Origin: Cenococcum geophilum 1.58
Taxonomy: Eukaryota; Ascomycota; Dothideomycetes; Gloniales; Gloniaceae
Reading direction: 5' to 3'
Length of the DNA: 64,000 nt
NCBI GenBank assembly: GCA_001692895.1
Contig: KV748189.1
Coordinates: 1,992,432 to 2,056,431, forward strand
The position numbers and the translations under genes are program-made. Below the pieces are notes generated by a model. The model was given only the letters and a program-made list of their open reading frames with translations, did not search any database and had not been told where the DNA came from. The number at the start of each line of letters is the position of its first letter. Position 1 is the stretch's first letter. Below, piece by piece: positions 1-11,256 of the stretch.

Positions 1-505
1 TAGATTAGCGGCGGAAACAACCTAGTAGACGCTATAACTAAGGTAAAGCCGTGTTAAGCCCTTAAAACCCTAATTAATATAAATAAGCTTAACCTAAAAG
101 TTATAAAATAGGTAGAACGGGACTAACGGAGTACATATGGTACGCCTATGGCCCGTTAAAAGACCGTACAGCTCATTATACGGCTTATTCTACGGACTGT
201 AAGCTATTAGGTAGAAAATGGTGGAAAGCTACGATAGAACTTAGTGGACTTACGTGACCTGCCGAATTCTGCCATATTCTACTAGGTAGTCAAATTAACC
301 AATTACGATTTTCCATCCCCGGGATAGAAAATCGCTATTAGCTCGCTTAGCACTAGCGCCTTAGCGGCCCTTAAGATCTAACTTACAGCTCGTCTACGGC
401 CTAAAGGCCGTACGGTTCATTTTACGGACCGTAAGCAGGACTTACGGCTAGCTTAGGGCACCGTTTGGAAGGCAGCCCAGAAGGCACCTCGGGAGGAGTT
501 TCCTA
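1..505 (+). mobile_element. 3' end fragment of a Copia-F-like Ty1/copia element
   Basis: Bases 7-120 translate in one frame to a decayed copia RNase H C-terminus. It aligns residue by residue with the end of pol of the element at 31901-37967: an I-x-G-x-x-N-L-V core, then A-L-x-T, N-I-N and a W-V-like end, with stops only at TAA/TAG. The 43-bp palindrome and the following roughly 30 bp (CTAGCGCCTT, GCGGCCCT) also match the 3' untranslated part of that element. Beyond about 370 the similarity is lost, and no LTR for this fragment was recognised. The fragment enters from outside the window on the left. Confidence 0.6.
299..341. repeat. 43-bp palindrome, copy 1
   Basis: Near-perfect inverted repeat with outer arms CCAAT / ATTAG and an inner perfect core of GATTTTC, YATCCC, CGGGAT, GAAAATC around one central C. 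Copies 2 and 3 are at 37501-37543 and 60371-60413. Function unknown. Confidence 0.85.
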
Positions 506-860
506 TATATTTTCTTTTATGTTTTACGGTTCTATTAGAGCAATTACAGAGGCTATACACAGGTGGCTTCATTTTTTAAGTACCGCTAGTATATAATTAC
601 AGCACCTGTCGTACTAACCGCGTGCCTACGCGTTCGGTACGCCAGGTACGCGTTTACGCGTTCGGTACACCAACCACTCGCTTACGCGTCTGGTGCACTT
701 ATAAAGCACTAACTAATTAGGGGGGAGGCGCATCAGTATATAGACCACGTAGTCTGCTTCATATAATCGACAGTCACCATTATCCAAACGAGCATACAAT
801 ACTATATGTATTTCGTGCCCCTGGATCTAACTCACTCGTGCTATTAAATTAGTACGAACA
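506..860. other. Low-RIP stretch without a recognisable gene
   Basis: This part keeps many CA and TG dinucleotides, unlike its surroundings, so it is probably unique or recently arrived DNA. It has three imperfect copies of an 18-bp motif built on TACGCGTTCGGTAC (about 626, 654 and 680). No ORF, LTR or RNA gene is recognised. Its right edge at about 861 coincides with the position equivalent to the start codon of the antisense ORF of the Ty3-A family. Confidence 0.5.
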
Positions 861-1404
861 ATACCTAAAGCTCCTTCCTCTTTATAGGCGCAACGTCGTA
901 CTCGTACTATTGCTGCAATATTATCTTTTAGTAAGATTATACCGTCTCTATATTTTTATTATTTAAGAGAGGGGTTAGTATATATTACGTTAGCGAGTTA
1001 ATTTTTATAACAACCGTTTTTTTACTTAAAGTATACTAAAGCAAATATTTATTTATTCTATAACGTTTACTCTATCTCTAATACTAAATATACACGTCCT
1101 ATTACTCTTAATAGTTATCTAATTTCTTAACTAATTTATCTTAGGGTCTTATATTTAATCTGCTACTACGTGGCTAGATAGTAAACTATCTTAAGCCCTT
1201 ATTAAGTTAGAATGTTCTTATAATATAGAATAGAGGGCCCTAGATACTTATATCGCGGCGTTTACTTAATTACTTCGTCTTAAGAAAGTTTATAAAAAGG
1301 TTTATTTTAAGGAGTAAAAACTTATAAAATAAGGTTTATAGGAACTTAGTAATAAAAAACGGATTCTCTTTTAGCTAAGAAGGAAATAGATCTAAGTAGT
1401 TTAG
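861..1404 (+). pseudogene. Antisense Cys-rich/coiled-coil ORF of Ty3-A0 (first part)
   Basis: Plus-strand frame beginning at ATA (a RIP-altered ATG at 861-863). It runs antisense to the Ty3 polyprotein and matches the ORFs at 6604-7267 and 38658-39300. Most expected Cys codons read TAT (Tyr), as RIP of TGT would give. A Lys/Arg/Leu-rich coiled-coil stretch (LLRLKKVYKKV) follows at about 1270-1300. One A is missing near 1357 compared with the sister copy, giving an extra frameshift. The ORF is cut by Copia-B at 1405 and resumes at 31228. Confidence 0.6.
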
Positions 1405-1666
1405 TGTCGACCTAAATTAAAGTTCCTTACTACTATTGTAATACTATTTGACGACCTAGATCGTCTATACGAACTATATCTTAGTTATCTCATATCTTAA
1501 GCTTATATGTCTTATCGAACGTCTTATTACCTCTTTCTCTTAACTATGACCTACTATATAACGACGTTGTTGTCATTGTATTTAGGACCTACCTAATATA
1601 TATAAGAGAGCTTCTAAAGCCCTCTTTAATAAAACAGAGTTCTTATTCCTAATTGTCCGTTTAATA
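1405..1666 (+). repeat. Copia-B 5' LTR (262 bp)
   Basis: Begins TGTCGACC and ends TTTAATA (a decayed ...CA). It pairs with 30961-31222, also 262 bp. It is preceded by the TSD TTTAG at 1400-1404. Differences from the partner LTR are mostly C/T and G/A transitions. Confidence 0.93.
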
Positions 1667-1779
1667 GTTATAAGCCTAGGCTGTTTACTGTATTATCTTT
1701 AATTCCAAAGCCTTTATTCCCATTAATTTTAATTATTATCTTAATTATAGACAACTACCTACAATAACTTCTTAATAAG

Positions 1780-2760
1780 AAACCCCTCCCGTTATTATAT
1801 TATCCGTTATCCTTATAAGCCTAAATAATTAGGACAAATAGATTAAGGTTATTAAGTTAAAAGCGAATAATAATTGTCTCTAGAAGTATATTGACCTATT
1901 AATACCTAAGACCGATCTGCTATAGCTTAAAGAACCTATTCGTGCCTTACCTAAGGATGCTAATAGCTAGGGGAAGACGAAGCTCGCGGACCTAGATAAG
2001 GAGGAAAAGGAGGAGCTCTATACGCTTAAAGCCGACTATAGGGATAATATAAAGCTATATAGAAAACAGCTGTTAGCTCTTAATATGTTGCGCAGCCACA
2101 TCCTAAGCTCTATCTTATATACTTACCTTATCTATACGTTTAAATGCACCACCACCTATAACGTCTTAGTATCTCTTAAGAAGAGAATTGCTCCAACTAA
2201 CTACGCCTAAATGTTTTAAATAGCTACTTAATATGCAAGGCTTAAGAAGGTACCTCGGAACTAGAACTTTAAGGTCTAGTTATAAGAGTAGGAGAAGGTA
2301 TATACTAAGTATAAGGAGCAAGCTCTACCTAAGGTAGATAGTAATTATTTGGTAAAAGACTTCGTATACGCAGTTAAATTAATTACACTAAGCTAGTTAG
2401 AATATTGGAAGAATGAGCTTAATAAGCGTAAGTAGGAGAAAAAGACGCTTTTTACCTTCTTTAAACTAGTTAAAATATACCGAAACCACCGTCGTACGGA
2501 CCTCGCCTAGAAGGGTAAAACCCCATAAAGAGGATCCTTTAGAGTCACCTTTAAAGACAAGTTACTAAATTTGAAGCCTAAATTAAAACCTTAATCGTCA
2601 GCAGATAAGCAGAAAAAGGAAAGGCGACCGCCGCTAGAGTACCTATACGAAAAACGTTACTACTTTAACAAGTGCTATTCCTTACCCATCGTGGTTTAAA
2701 CTAAATAACGAAATTTGGAAGAAGGTAGATAAGAAGATTACTAATACGACGCCCGAAATT
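1780..2760 (+). pseudogene. Copia-B gag remnant
   Basis: Plus-strand frame from about 1780. A helical Leu/Lys-rich capsid-like part is well kept (DKEEKEELYTLKADYRDN at about 1996-2050). Near 2650 a Tyr/Cys cluster (RYYFNKCYS) probably descends from a CCHC-type zinc knuckle whose Cys codons were mutated TGY to TAY. The many internal stops are all TAA/TAG. The role inferred from copia families is the capsid protein of the virus-like particle. The start codon is not identifiable with confidence. Confidence 0.65.
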
Positions 2761-2859
2761 AAGGCTCATATTAAGTAAATAAAAAAGAATAATTAAGCTA
2801 ATAAAAAGGACGATCGAGCCAATAAAAAGTTAAAGGATGGCAACTAGTAGAGCTCTTAA

Positions 2860-4414
2860 GAGCCCTATAGAAACTTTGCAGTTTATTATATAGGAGCTAA
2901 TAATATAGCTTCTAATTACGAGCTTTATAATAGTGTGATTCTTAACTTAGGAATAAGCCTATATGTCTTTAACGATAGAGCCAGGTTTATCAGTAATATT
3001 AAGCCTATATTAGAACGCGTTTATATAGGCTCGCATATAGAAGAAATTATAGGCTATAGTATAGCTGTAGTCACAATTAATAACTTAAAAGGGAAGAGAT
3101 AGATATAGCTCTTAGGAGCAGCCTTTATACTAGGCTTTTATACTAACTTAGTATGTCTTAATAAGCTTAATAATAAGGGAGTCTACTAGAATAATAAAGA
3201 GAACACTTTCTTTTATAGTGACAACGAGATATACGCCTACTATGGCCGCTATTATAGTTAGAACACTATTAAATATAATAAGCTAAAAAGTGACTCACCT
3301 AAGGCTTTATTTGCGACTTAATTAAAGCTAATAAAGTATTTATTAAAGCCTCTGCTAAACTAGGCAGAAGGCTATATAGGAAAAAACACAATTAAGTAAC
3401 TACCTTAGTTAGTGACGGGCGCGATTGTAAAAGGCCTAACGATAGTAGAATGTAAATTGTGTGGAGTAAGTAAAGCTTATAAGGTGGTATCTAGAAGACC
3501 TCTAACTTGGTCACTGGTTCCTTTTTATAAAATCTACCTTAATTTAATACCCAGAATAGTTGTATTTAATGGCGATAAGTACGCGATATACTTCCTTAAT
3601 AATGCAACGTAAATAAATAAGGTAAAGACAATGGCTAAGAAGTTATCCCTTACATAAATTGTTATTAAATATTGCAATATTATTAAACAATAATATGGCT
3701 TTAAGATAGCTATTATCCACATAGATAGAGAGACGTCTTTTATAGGCGAATTTAAGGAATAGGTAGCTAAATAAGGAATTAGTCTTAAAAGATTAGCACC
3801 TAATACTTAATTATAGAACGGTCCAGTAAAACGATTTGGGGGGGGGTGATTATATAGAAGGCTTGGTGCATAAGAATTGAGGCCTATCTACTAGAGAAGC
3901 TATATCCTAAAGTTTATAAAGCAGTTACCTATCTACTTAATTAAACGCCTAATAGAAGACTTAGGTGGTAAATACCTCTTAAAAGAATCTAGTTAGCTAT
4001 AGGTATATTACCACTAAAGCCAAATATAGGCCACCTATAAGTCTACGGCTATAGGGCCTACCCTTTTAAATATAATATTTTACGCCTAAATAAGCTCGCG
4101 CTAAGGGCCTATATAGGATATCTAATAGGGTATAATTCGATAAATATATTCCGAATCTACATTCCTAGTTAGAAAAAGGTTATTAGAATAAGAGATATAA
4201 AGTTTAATAAGCGGTTACTTTATAATGACTTATAGCTAAATCTAGTAAATATACTCTAAATTAAAACTAACTAAATATTAGAAATTATTAATGTCTATTA
4301 AATATAGGATCTCTAAAATAAATTAAAATCATTATCTAATAAAAGTAATAAGACTTAAGATAAGATTTAAGTTAATACTAAAGGGAGATAATAGGTGGAA
4401 TCTAGTGGAAATAA
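2860..4414 (+). pseudogene. Copia-B protease/integrase remnant
   Basis: Decayed frame covering the pre-integrase zinc region and integrase core. The longest open piece (3412-3612, 66 codons) holds a Cys-x2-Cys (CKLC) and the block GDKYAIYFLNNAT around the first catalytic Asp. Downstream, IIHIDRETSFIGEF carries the second Asp region, and QNGPVKR (first residue now a stop) is the family block holding the catalytic Glu, here mutated to Lys. An odd run of about ten G at 3838-3847 lies just after this block. The reading is cut at 4419 by Ty3-C and continues at 28920 with reverse transcriptase. The inferred role is cDNA integration. Confidence 0.8.
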
Positions 4415-4419
4415 GAAAG

Positions 4420-4634
4420 TATAAGGGGATCTTGTAGATAGGGGTCTATAAGGACACGATTGGAACAGGATAGATTGGTAAGAGAGACGAATCCTTAAGG
4501 AGGTAAGGCCTCTAGAATCGTGGAGACTATATACTACAGGTATGTGCCTTTAGTACGTAACCGGCGACTATCCGAGGGGCGTCCGGGGGTTGTCCTAAGG
4601 GCAACCTAAAGTGTCCGCAATAATATCCCTTATA
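4420..4634 (-). repeat. Ty3-C 3' LTR (215 bp)
   Basis: Pairs with 28700-28914 (also 215 bp). Ends are TATAAGGGGA and ATCCCTTATA, decayed TGT...ACA inverted ends. The TSD GAAAG lies at 4415-4419 and 28915-28919, a perfect match. Confidence 0.95.
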
Positions 4635-5683
4635 TTGCCCCCCCCCCTTCTTACGGTTAGCCCCTAATTACTATTACCTTACGGTAGGGAGATTATAAGG
4701 GCTTATCCCGGAAGAGGTTCGGAGAGATATTAGAGAGGTATTAGTATACCGCTATATATTATCTATCTATCTAACCCCTACTTTAAACTTCTAAAAAACC
4801 TTAATAAGGAAAAAACATAATTAAAGAAAAGATATAAGGATTGCTAGGAGACCTATTAGAAGCCTATTAAAAGCATACTAGTAACTACCTAGGCTAATAT
4901 AGGGATTTTTATATAACTCTACTTCTAAGCCTTTATACCGGTCTATAATTAATTATAAGTATTATAGGTAATTTAGTGTTCTAGTATAGTTCCGTAGAAC
5001 CTTTTAGTATAGAATTTAACGTATAAAGCCTTGGCTTGCTATTATCTTTAACTGCTAAGATATAGTCTATAATTCTTTCTTATAATCCTTTTCTTATAAT
5101 CCTCTGCGTTACTAATATATTACTTCTATATTTACCCTTAGGCTATTAAATATAGTTAAGGTATTAATCAGTTAGTTAAAGAGACTTGTCTCTTAAGATT
5201 TAGTATATATGCTTTTAAATCTGGTGGTCCTGTACTATATATTTGGCGTAGCTTTACTACCTAGCAACTAGGGATATTTTACGATAGCAATTATAGCTAT
5301 TATACAATTGTTAAAAACGTCTATAACGTTGTTCTTTAATACTATAATATTGTTTTAGGTCTAATTTAACCTATATATATCTTTAATTTAACGTTTTAAT
5401 TGCCTTCCCCTAGCCGCGTAGTTAGTTTTTATAAGGAAATAATAGTTAAATAACTTATACGCGTGTTTCCTTTCTTTTAAATAACGCTATTGTAATAGAG
5501 TTATATTAGTAAGGTTGCGGCTATTTACCGGAAGGGTATTGGACGGTAAAGTATAAAGATACTTTACTTATCGAGCTTAATCCTTTTCCTTAACACCTTA
5601 CTTCCTATTATTAACCTTCGTCTAATTTAGACGTATCTTTAATATATTATTAAGATTTTCTTCTTTTTTATTATTAATTTAAT
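4635..5683 (-). other. Ty3-C 3' non-coding tail and polypurine tract
   Basis: No ORF is recognised. In element sense it ends in GTAAGAAGGGGG... then CAA directly before the 3' LTR, a clear polypurine tract. Two blocks, about 4621-4740 and 5390-5490, are reverse complements of LARD-D segments at 13830-13945/18100-18215 and at about 13190-13620/17790-17890. The two elements therefore share this tail. The rest shows only AT-rich decayed sequence. Confidence 0.7.
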
Positions 5684-6074
5684 ATGCCTCTTTATTCTCC
5701 TACTAACTGCTCTTTTAAGCAAATTCTATAGCGTATCCTGGCCCTACCTTTACACATAAAACCCTAACCCCCGCTAACCCGTAACTGGTGCTAGTCCTAC
5801 CTAAATAATTTTACCTATACGTCTTTAAAAGACCAGAAATCTAATAATAGGATTCTAGAGGCTTGTAATAAGACGCACTGCGTTAGATTTAATACCTTTA
5901 GTCTTTATAATCGATGTAAATATACTAAGAGCGGCAGTTGCGTTAAGGTGAGTTTTTCTATCCTTAATAGATTTCTATTACTAACTTTAAGCTTTAATAG
6001 CCTGGGCCTAAGTGGCGACGTTCCTTTAATATCCTTTACTATATCGCCCGGGCTCTCTCTTATTCTAGCGTAAA
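5684..6074 (+). pseudogene. Antisense Cys-rich ORF of Ty3-C, 5' part with a 53-nt intron
   Basis: An ATG at 5684 opens a plus-strand frame opposite to pol. Exon 1 (5684-5947, 88 codons) is Cys-rich near its end (ACNKTHC, then RCKYTKSGSC). A typical short fungal intron follows at 5948-6000: GTGAGT donor, ACTAAC branch point, and a TAG acceptor that RIP could have made from CAG. Joining the exons keeps one frame (PGPKWRR...YYIARALSYS), interrupted at 6074 by Ty3-A1 and resuming at 21649. It looks like a small nucleic-acid-binding or regulatory protein of the element. No function can be assigned. Confidence 0.6.
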
Positions 6075-6495
6075 TGTAACGGAACCTTGTAGCAAGTACT
6101 ACGGTAGGCTCGTTATTGGGCTAGGTGTGTAGGTGAAGCAAATTAAGTCAACAACGTAATAACAATTGGTGAAGTGGTTGCCCAACAGATTAACTCCAAT
6201 TGTATTCTGAGAATCACTACAAGGAAGGAACTATCTAGGTAGGGACTAAGGGTCCTTAAATACACGACCGTACTCCTATAAAATCCTTTTTATACATAAT
6301 ATACGTGTTATACGTATTATACGTACGTTCCCTTTATACACTGCGTATACTGTGTACAATATTATATAACTTGCTTACTATTCCTCATCACATAGTTCTA
6401 CTGGTTCTATCCTAGACTATACCTATATTAACTAACTAGCTTCTTCTAACTCCTCTCTAAGTAGTCGTAATATTATACTTAAAGCGTCCATAATA
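6075..6495 (-). repeat. Ty3-A1 3' LTR (421 bp)
   Basis: Begins TGTAACGGAACC and ends GTCCATAATA (decayed ...CCGTAACA). It pairs with 21223-21643. The TSD GTAAA is at 6070-6074 and 21644-21648. TATAAAAT on the plus strand (6277-6284) would point toward the antisense ORF at 6604. Confidence 0.95.
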
Positions 6496-6603
6496 CTATC
6501 TCCCTCCTCTTTATCTTCGTCCTTAAAGATTCCAAACATCTCCAAGTCGTTTACTAGAGGTGTAATGTCCGTCTAATTAATTTGGTTAATATCGTTGCTT
6601 ATT

Positions 6604-7267
6604 ATGTCTCCTAAGGTTTCTAAACCTCCTTCTTCTTCGCAAGCGTAGCGTTATGCTCGCACTATTGCTAGCATACTATCGCTTAGTGAGATTATGCTAT
6701 CTCCATGTTCTTGTTATGTAAAAGAGGGGTTAGTTTATATTGCGTTAGCAAGTCCTTTCTCCTAGTAACCCTCTTTATATTCGGAGTACACCAAAGCAAA
6801 TATTTATTTGTCCTGTGATGTTTGCTTTATCTCTAACGCTGAATATACATGTCCTATTTTCCTTAATAGTCTTTAAGTTCCCTAAGTAATTTATTATAGG
6901 GTCTTATATTTAAACTACTGCTGCAAAACTTAATAGTAAACTGTCGTAGGCTCTTACTAAACTTAAACGTTCTCGCGATACGGAATAGAAGGCCCTAGAT
7001 ACTCGTATAGTGGCATCTACCCGTCTTCTTCGTCTTAAGAAAGTGCGTGAAAAGGTTCGTTTTAAGGAGTAAAAACTTATAGAATAAGGTCTGCAGGAAC
7101 TTGGTAATAAGAGAACTGACTCTCTTCCTATGGTAAAGGGAATAACTCTAAGTAGTTCGGCAGTCGCTCTTCCTAGGTCCCCCTTAGGTGACTCGTTTTT
7201 TGGCAATCCTTCTTTATTAATATTACCTAACCTTTTCTCTTTTAATACTCCTGTATCTTTTCTATAG
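6604..7267 (+). pseudogene. Antisense Cys-rich/coiled-coil ORF of Ty3-A1
   Basis: Plus-strand frame starting with ATG at 6604, tail-to-tail with pol. First block: SPCSCYVKEGLVY, then SLYSEYTKANIY. If the Tyr codons (TAT/TAC) are mutated Cys codons, this gives C-x2-C-x6-C-x13-C-x2-C-x5-C, close to a fungal Zn(II)2Cys6 layout. Second block, in the next frame: ALTKLKRSRDTE, then TRLLRLKKVREKV, a long basic amphipathic helix typical of a coiled coil. The shift between blocks lies near 6840-6900, where CTAA...TTTATTATAG resembles a branch point and acceptor, so a short intron is likely though its donor is unclear. Stops are TAA/TAG only. No known function; a DNA-binding regulator is a guess. Confidence 0.6.
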
Positions 7268-10200
7268 CATTCTCCAAATTCTCTAGTGGCTCCTAGGTAG
7301 TCTTATTGTAGCCTATCTACTTAACTTTATACTATATTTTATCGTCAACGTCCTCGTAACTAACGATCTTTAAAACTTACTATTTGTCTTCTTCCTATCC
7401 TCTATACGTGTCTACTTTATAAACTAATGGCTTAACATTTCCGTATACTAGCTCTAGCATTACAATATACTATATAGGGTAGATCTTTATTTTGGCTGGT
7501 AAGTTTAACTTAAATATAACCAGTGAAATTCTCTACGTAATTTTAAAAGGTCCTAGTCTGACGTAGTCTAACTTCTTACTTAGTCGTCGACTCTTGAAAT
7601 TTTTATATAGTAGCTATACTTTATCTCCCTCCTTAAGATCTAGTCCCTTAGATCTCTTAGTATCGTAGTACTTTTTTATTCTTTGCTGTACCATCTTAGC
7701 TATTTCCATAAGGTCTGCATAAAGATTTATTAAATTCTCTATTCTTTACTTAGCTATGCTACTTATCTTCTTTGCTTAATATAGCGATAATAATGTTCTT
7801 AGCTTATATCCATAATTCGCCTTAAATAGTGACGTACCCATCCCTTCTTATAGTGTTACATTGTATGCAAACTATATAACTAGTAATAGCAATACCTAAT
7901 TATTCTGTGCGTAATTAATATAGTGCCTTAAATACTGCTCTAGTGTCTAATTTAATCTCTCTGTTTAACCGTCTGTTTGCGGATAATATACGGTGGAAGT
8001 TGCTACTTAAACTCCTTACTCTGCTAAGAACACTTCCTAGAATACTGCTACGAATCTTAGATCTCTATCCGATATAATCTTACTTAGTACTCTATATCTT
8101 GCGAACACTTCCTTAATATAGATTCTAGCGACATCTTTTACTAAGATTTCTTCTGTGCATGCTATAAAGTATCCCCACTTTATAAGCTTATCCACTATTA
8201 CTAAGATTACGTCGTGATCTTGTCTAGTAATAGGGTCTTTTAATTTTAGCAACTTAATAATAAAGTCCTATAATATAACCTCCTATAGTCTCTCTAGTAT
8301 TTTAATAGGTTATAGCCCTCTATATAGCTTATGCCTCGTTAGTTTATTTCTCTAGCAATCTAAACATTTCTTTATAACTTATCTTACTAGTCCCTAGATT
8401 TTATTAATAATGTACTCCTCCTAGAGTCTTAACACTAAGCCTATAGCTCCATTATGTCCTTAAGTTAGTTCCTTATAGAATAACTTAATAAATTCTTTTG
8501 CAATGTTTCTTGGTACGTACGTTGCTTCTTAGTTCTCGTACTACTCTAAGTTTAGATCCTCTACCTATACTTCTTAGATCTTCTATATCCAATTACTCTC
8601 TAGTAATTCGTGGATCTATTCTTCTTATGTTGCTATAATTTTCGGATAGTTATACCTAATTAATCCGTCTGTGTCTTTTCGCAACAAAGCCCCTAATGGC
8701 TTTTTATTATTTTGTAGTTTAGCTTTCCTGCTTAGAGTATCTACTCGTGCGTTATCTGTACCCTTAGTATACTAAATCTTAAAATAGTATTCTGTAAGCA
8801 TTTCTACCCATCTAACTTGTCTTTAATTAAGTTCTTTTATTATTAGGAACCCCGTTAGGTTCTTATAATCCGTCTTAACTATAAATAGTTTCTCTATACC
8901 TTATAAGAATGCTCTCTATTCCTTTAGTGCTGCAACTATACCTAATAACTCCTTATTATAGATGTCATAGTTTAGTTCTGGTGGTGTTATTTTCCGACTA
9001 TAGTATACTACTGGGTGCTATCTATCTGGATGCTTTTGTATAAAGTAAGCCCCTAGTATAAAGTCTAATACATTTGTTTTCACAACCATTTCTAGTCCTA
9101 GTTAATAGATCTTAAGAACTGGCTCCTGGGTAAATAACCTTTTGACTTCTTAGAATAGTTCTTATTATTCTTTTCCCTATACCCATAATTCTTCTTTCTT
9201 TATTAACCACGTAAATGGCTTAATATCTTTTAACTATTGCGCTATAAACCTTCTACAGTAATTGCAAAACCCTAGAAATAATCTTAACTGCGTAACGTTC
9301 TTTAGTTCTTACCAATTTACTATAGCCTTAATCTTCTTTAGATCTATACTAAGTTAGCCTAGTTTAATAATAAATCTAACGAAATCGGTCTTCCTAGTAA
9401 AGAACTCGCATTTCTTAATTACTACTAGCATCTGTTCTTCTTGTAGTCTCTTTAAGACCTATTTAACGTGTTCTCTATATTCTTCCTTAGTTATTAAGTA
9501 GATAATAATATCGTTAAGATATACCATAATAAATTTATCTAAGTATTCTCTTAATATATTGTTAATTTACTTCTAGAATATTACTAGTACGTTCGTAAGC
9601 CTAAATTGCATAACTAATGGTTTATATAGTCCTTCCTTTAACCTAAAGGCTGCCTTTTATTTGTCGCCTTCCTTAATCCTAATTTAATGGTACGCCTATC
9701 TCAGATCTATCTTTATAAAGATTTACGCATTACCGATCCTATCTTAGATTTCGCTAATTAAGGGTAAAAGATACCTATCCTTCCTAGTAATGCTGTTTAA
9801 CTGTCTATAGTCGATACATAGCCTTAGCTTGCCATTTTTCTTTAGTATAAATAGTACTAGATAACCCGCTAATAACTGCAATGGTCTAATATATCCCTTT
9901 TATAAGTTTTCTTAAATAAACTCTTTAAGTGCTCTACCTTCCTCTTCGGTAAGCTTATAGATTAGAAAAAACCTTAAACTTATTCCTAGTTCTAATTCTA
10001 TCTTATAGTCCCACGCTGCGTACTCTAACAGCTTTTCACTTTCTGATAACTATAGTTTTTTGCCGTACTTATAGTATCTCTTTAGTATATGGCTTAGTCC
10101 TTTATCTATTTCCTTATAGGTCGCCCCTACTTAGTACTATACCAACTTAGTTTGTTATTATATCTTATAGTATTAAATATCTCTAATATTAACCTAACCT

Positions 10201-11256
10201 ATAATCCAATCAATCTTTGGATTGTATTCCTGTAACTAAGGCATTCCTAATACTGCCTTATTATTCCCTAATAGTAATATATTAAAAGACATCTTAACTT
10301 ATCTTCCTTTAATAGTTAGCTAAATAGGTCCTGTTTTAAGATTAATAATGCCTCCTCTATAGGCTATTGGATCTCCTAAAATTATAACTAATAGGTAAGG
10401 GTGCTCCTTCTATCTATATGGTAACCCTATTTTTTTTAACTGCTATTAGTAAGATATGGTTTCTTATTACTCCACTATCTATTAATGCCTTAAACTGTTA
10501 ATCTTACCAATTAACTTATAAATTTAGGTGTTGTCCTTAAATTCCTTTAAGGGTCTAAGGCTCTACTACTAGTTCCCTCTAGTCCTATAGGCCTTTACTT
10601 TTCCCAATTATTAGCTGCTTAATCCTGTTTATACTTGGTCCAACTTAGGCTAATACTTAGTTCGCTTTTTGTCTTTGATATACTATAGACAGGTATTCTC
10701 TAGACATTTCTACTATTGTCGTCCATCTAGGCATTCTTTTATAAGGAATCTTCCTGGTTAAAGTATTAAGTCCCCTTATTCTTAAACTTCTACTAGGTGC
10801 TAACTATATATATACTTAGCGTTTTAATATTTTGCCTCGTCCGTCATCCAATATATCCTTATTAGATACTTCCGGTTTTTATCTTTTAGTGCTCTATATA
10901 TATTACACGCATCATCCATATATACTATCTACGATAGTATATAATATGCTTAGTGTTTTAGGTTAACTCTCAGCTTATTTTTATCCTTAAGTTTAAACCT
11001 TTCTTATATTAATCTAAGCGTCGCGACTTTGTTTATAGGTACTAAGATTTATCTTTCGCTTCTCTAGTCCTCTAATTATTTCTTTAGATCCTTTAACGTT
11101 ATAATTAAGGCTCCCTTAATGTAAGTTATAGCCTTCTCTGTAATCGGGTGGTTTTGGATAACTTTTTCGTCTAACCATATATAGAAATCTTCCTACTTAT
11201 TATTATGCCTTTGTCTATACTACTTTTAGTATAGCTGCTTAAGTGTATACAGTCTG
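7250..11256 (-). pseudogene. Ty3-A1 pol (protease, RT, RNase H, integrase, chromodomain)
   Basis: Read on the minus strand. A protease-like ALIDS block lies near 10480-10500. Reverse transcriptase has FIMVYLNDIIIY at about 9530-9495 (YLDD with Asp to Asn). RNase H follows. Integrase includes the open stretch 8252-8037 (71 codons) with VIVDKLIKWGYF and IISDRDLRF, holding two core Asp residues. The C-terminus is a chromodomain (KIVSYEDVDDKI, then EPLENLENAIEKI) at about 7400-7250, which in other chromoviruses targets integration to heterochromatin. Stops are TAA/TAG. The adjoining gag part lies right of LARD-D at 18803. Non-functional. Confidence 0.82.

Noticed and set aside
6910-7206. 98-codon minus-strand frame as an extension of pol
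   Set aside because: The chromodomain frame is different here, and the opposite strand carries the conserved antisense ORF in three copies, so this is treated as its shadow.
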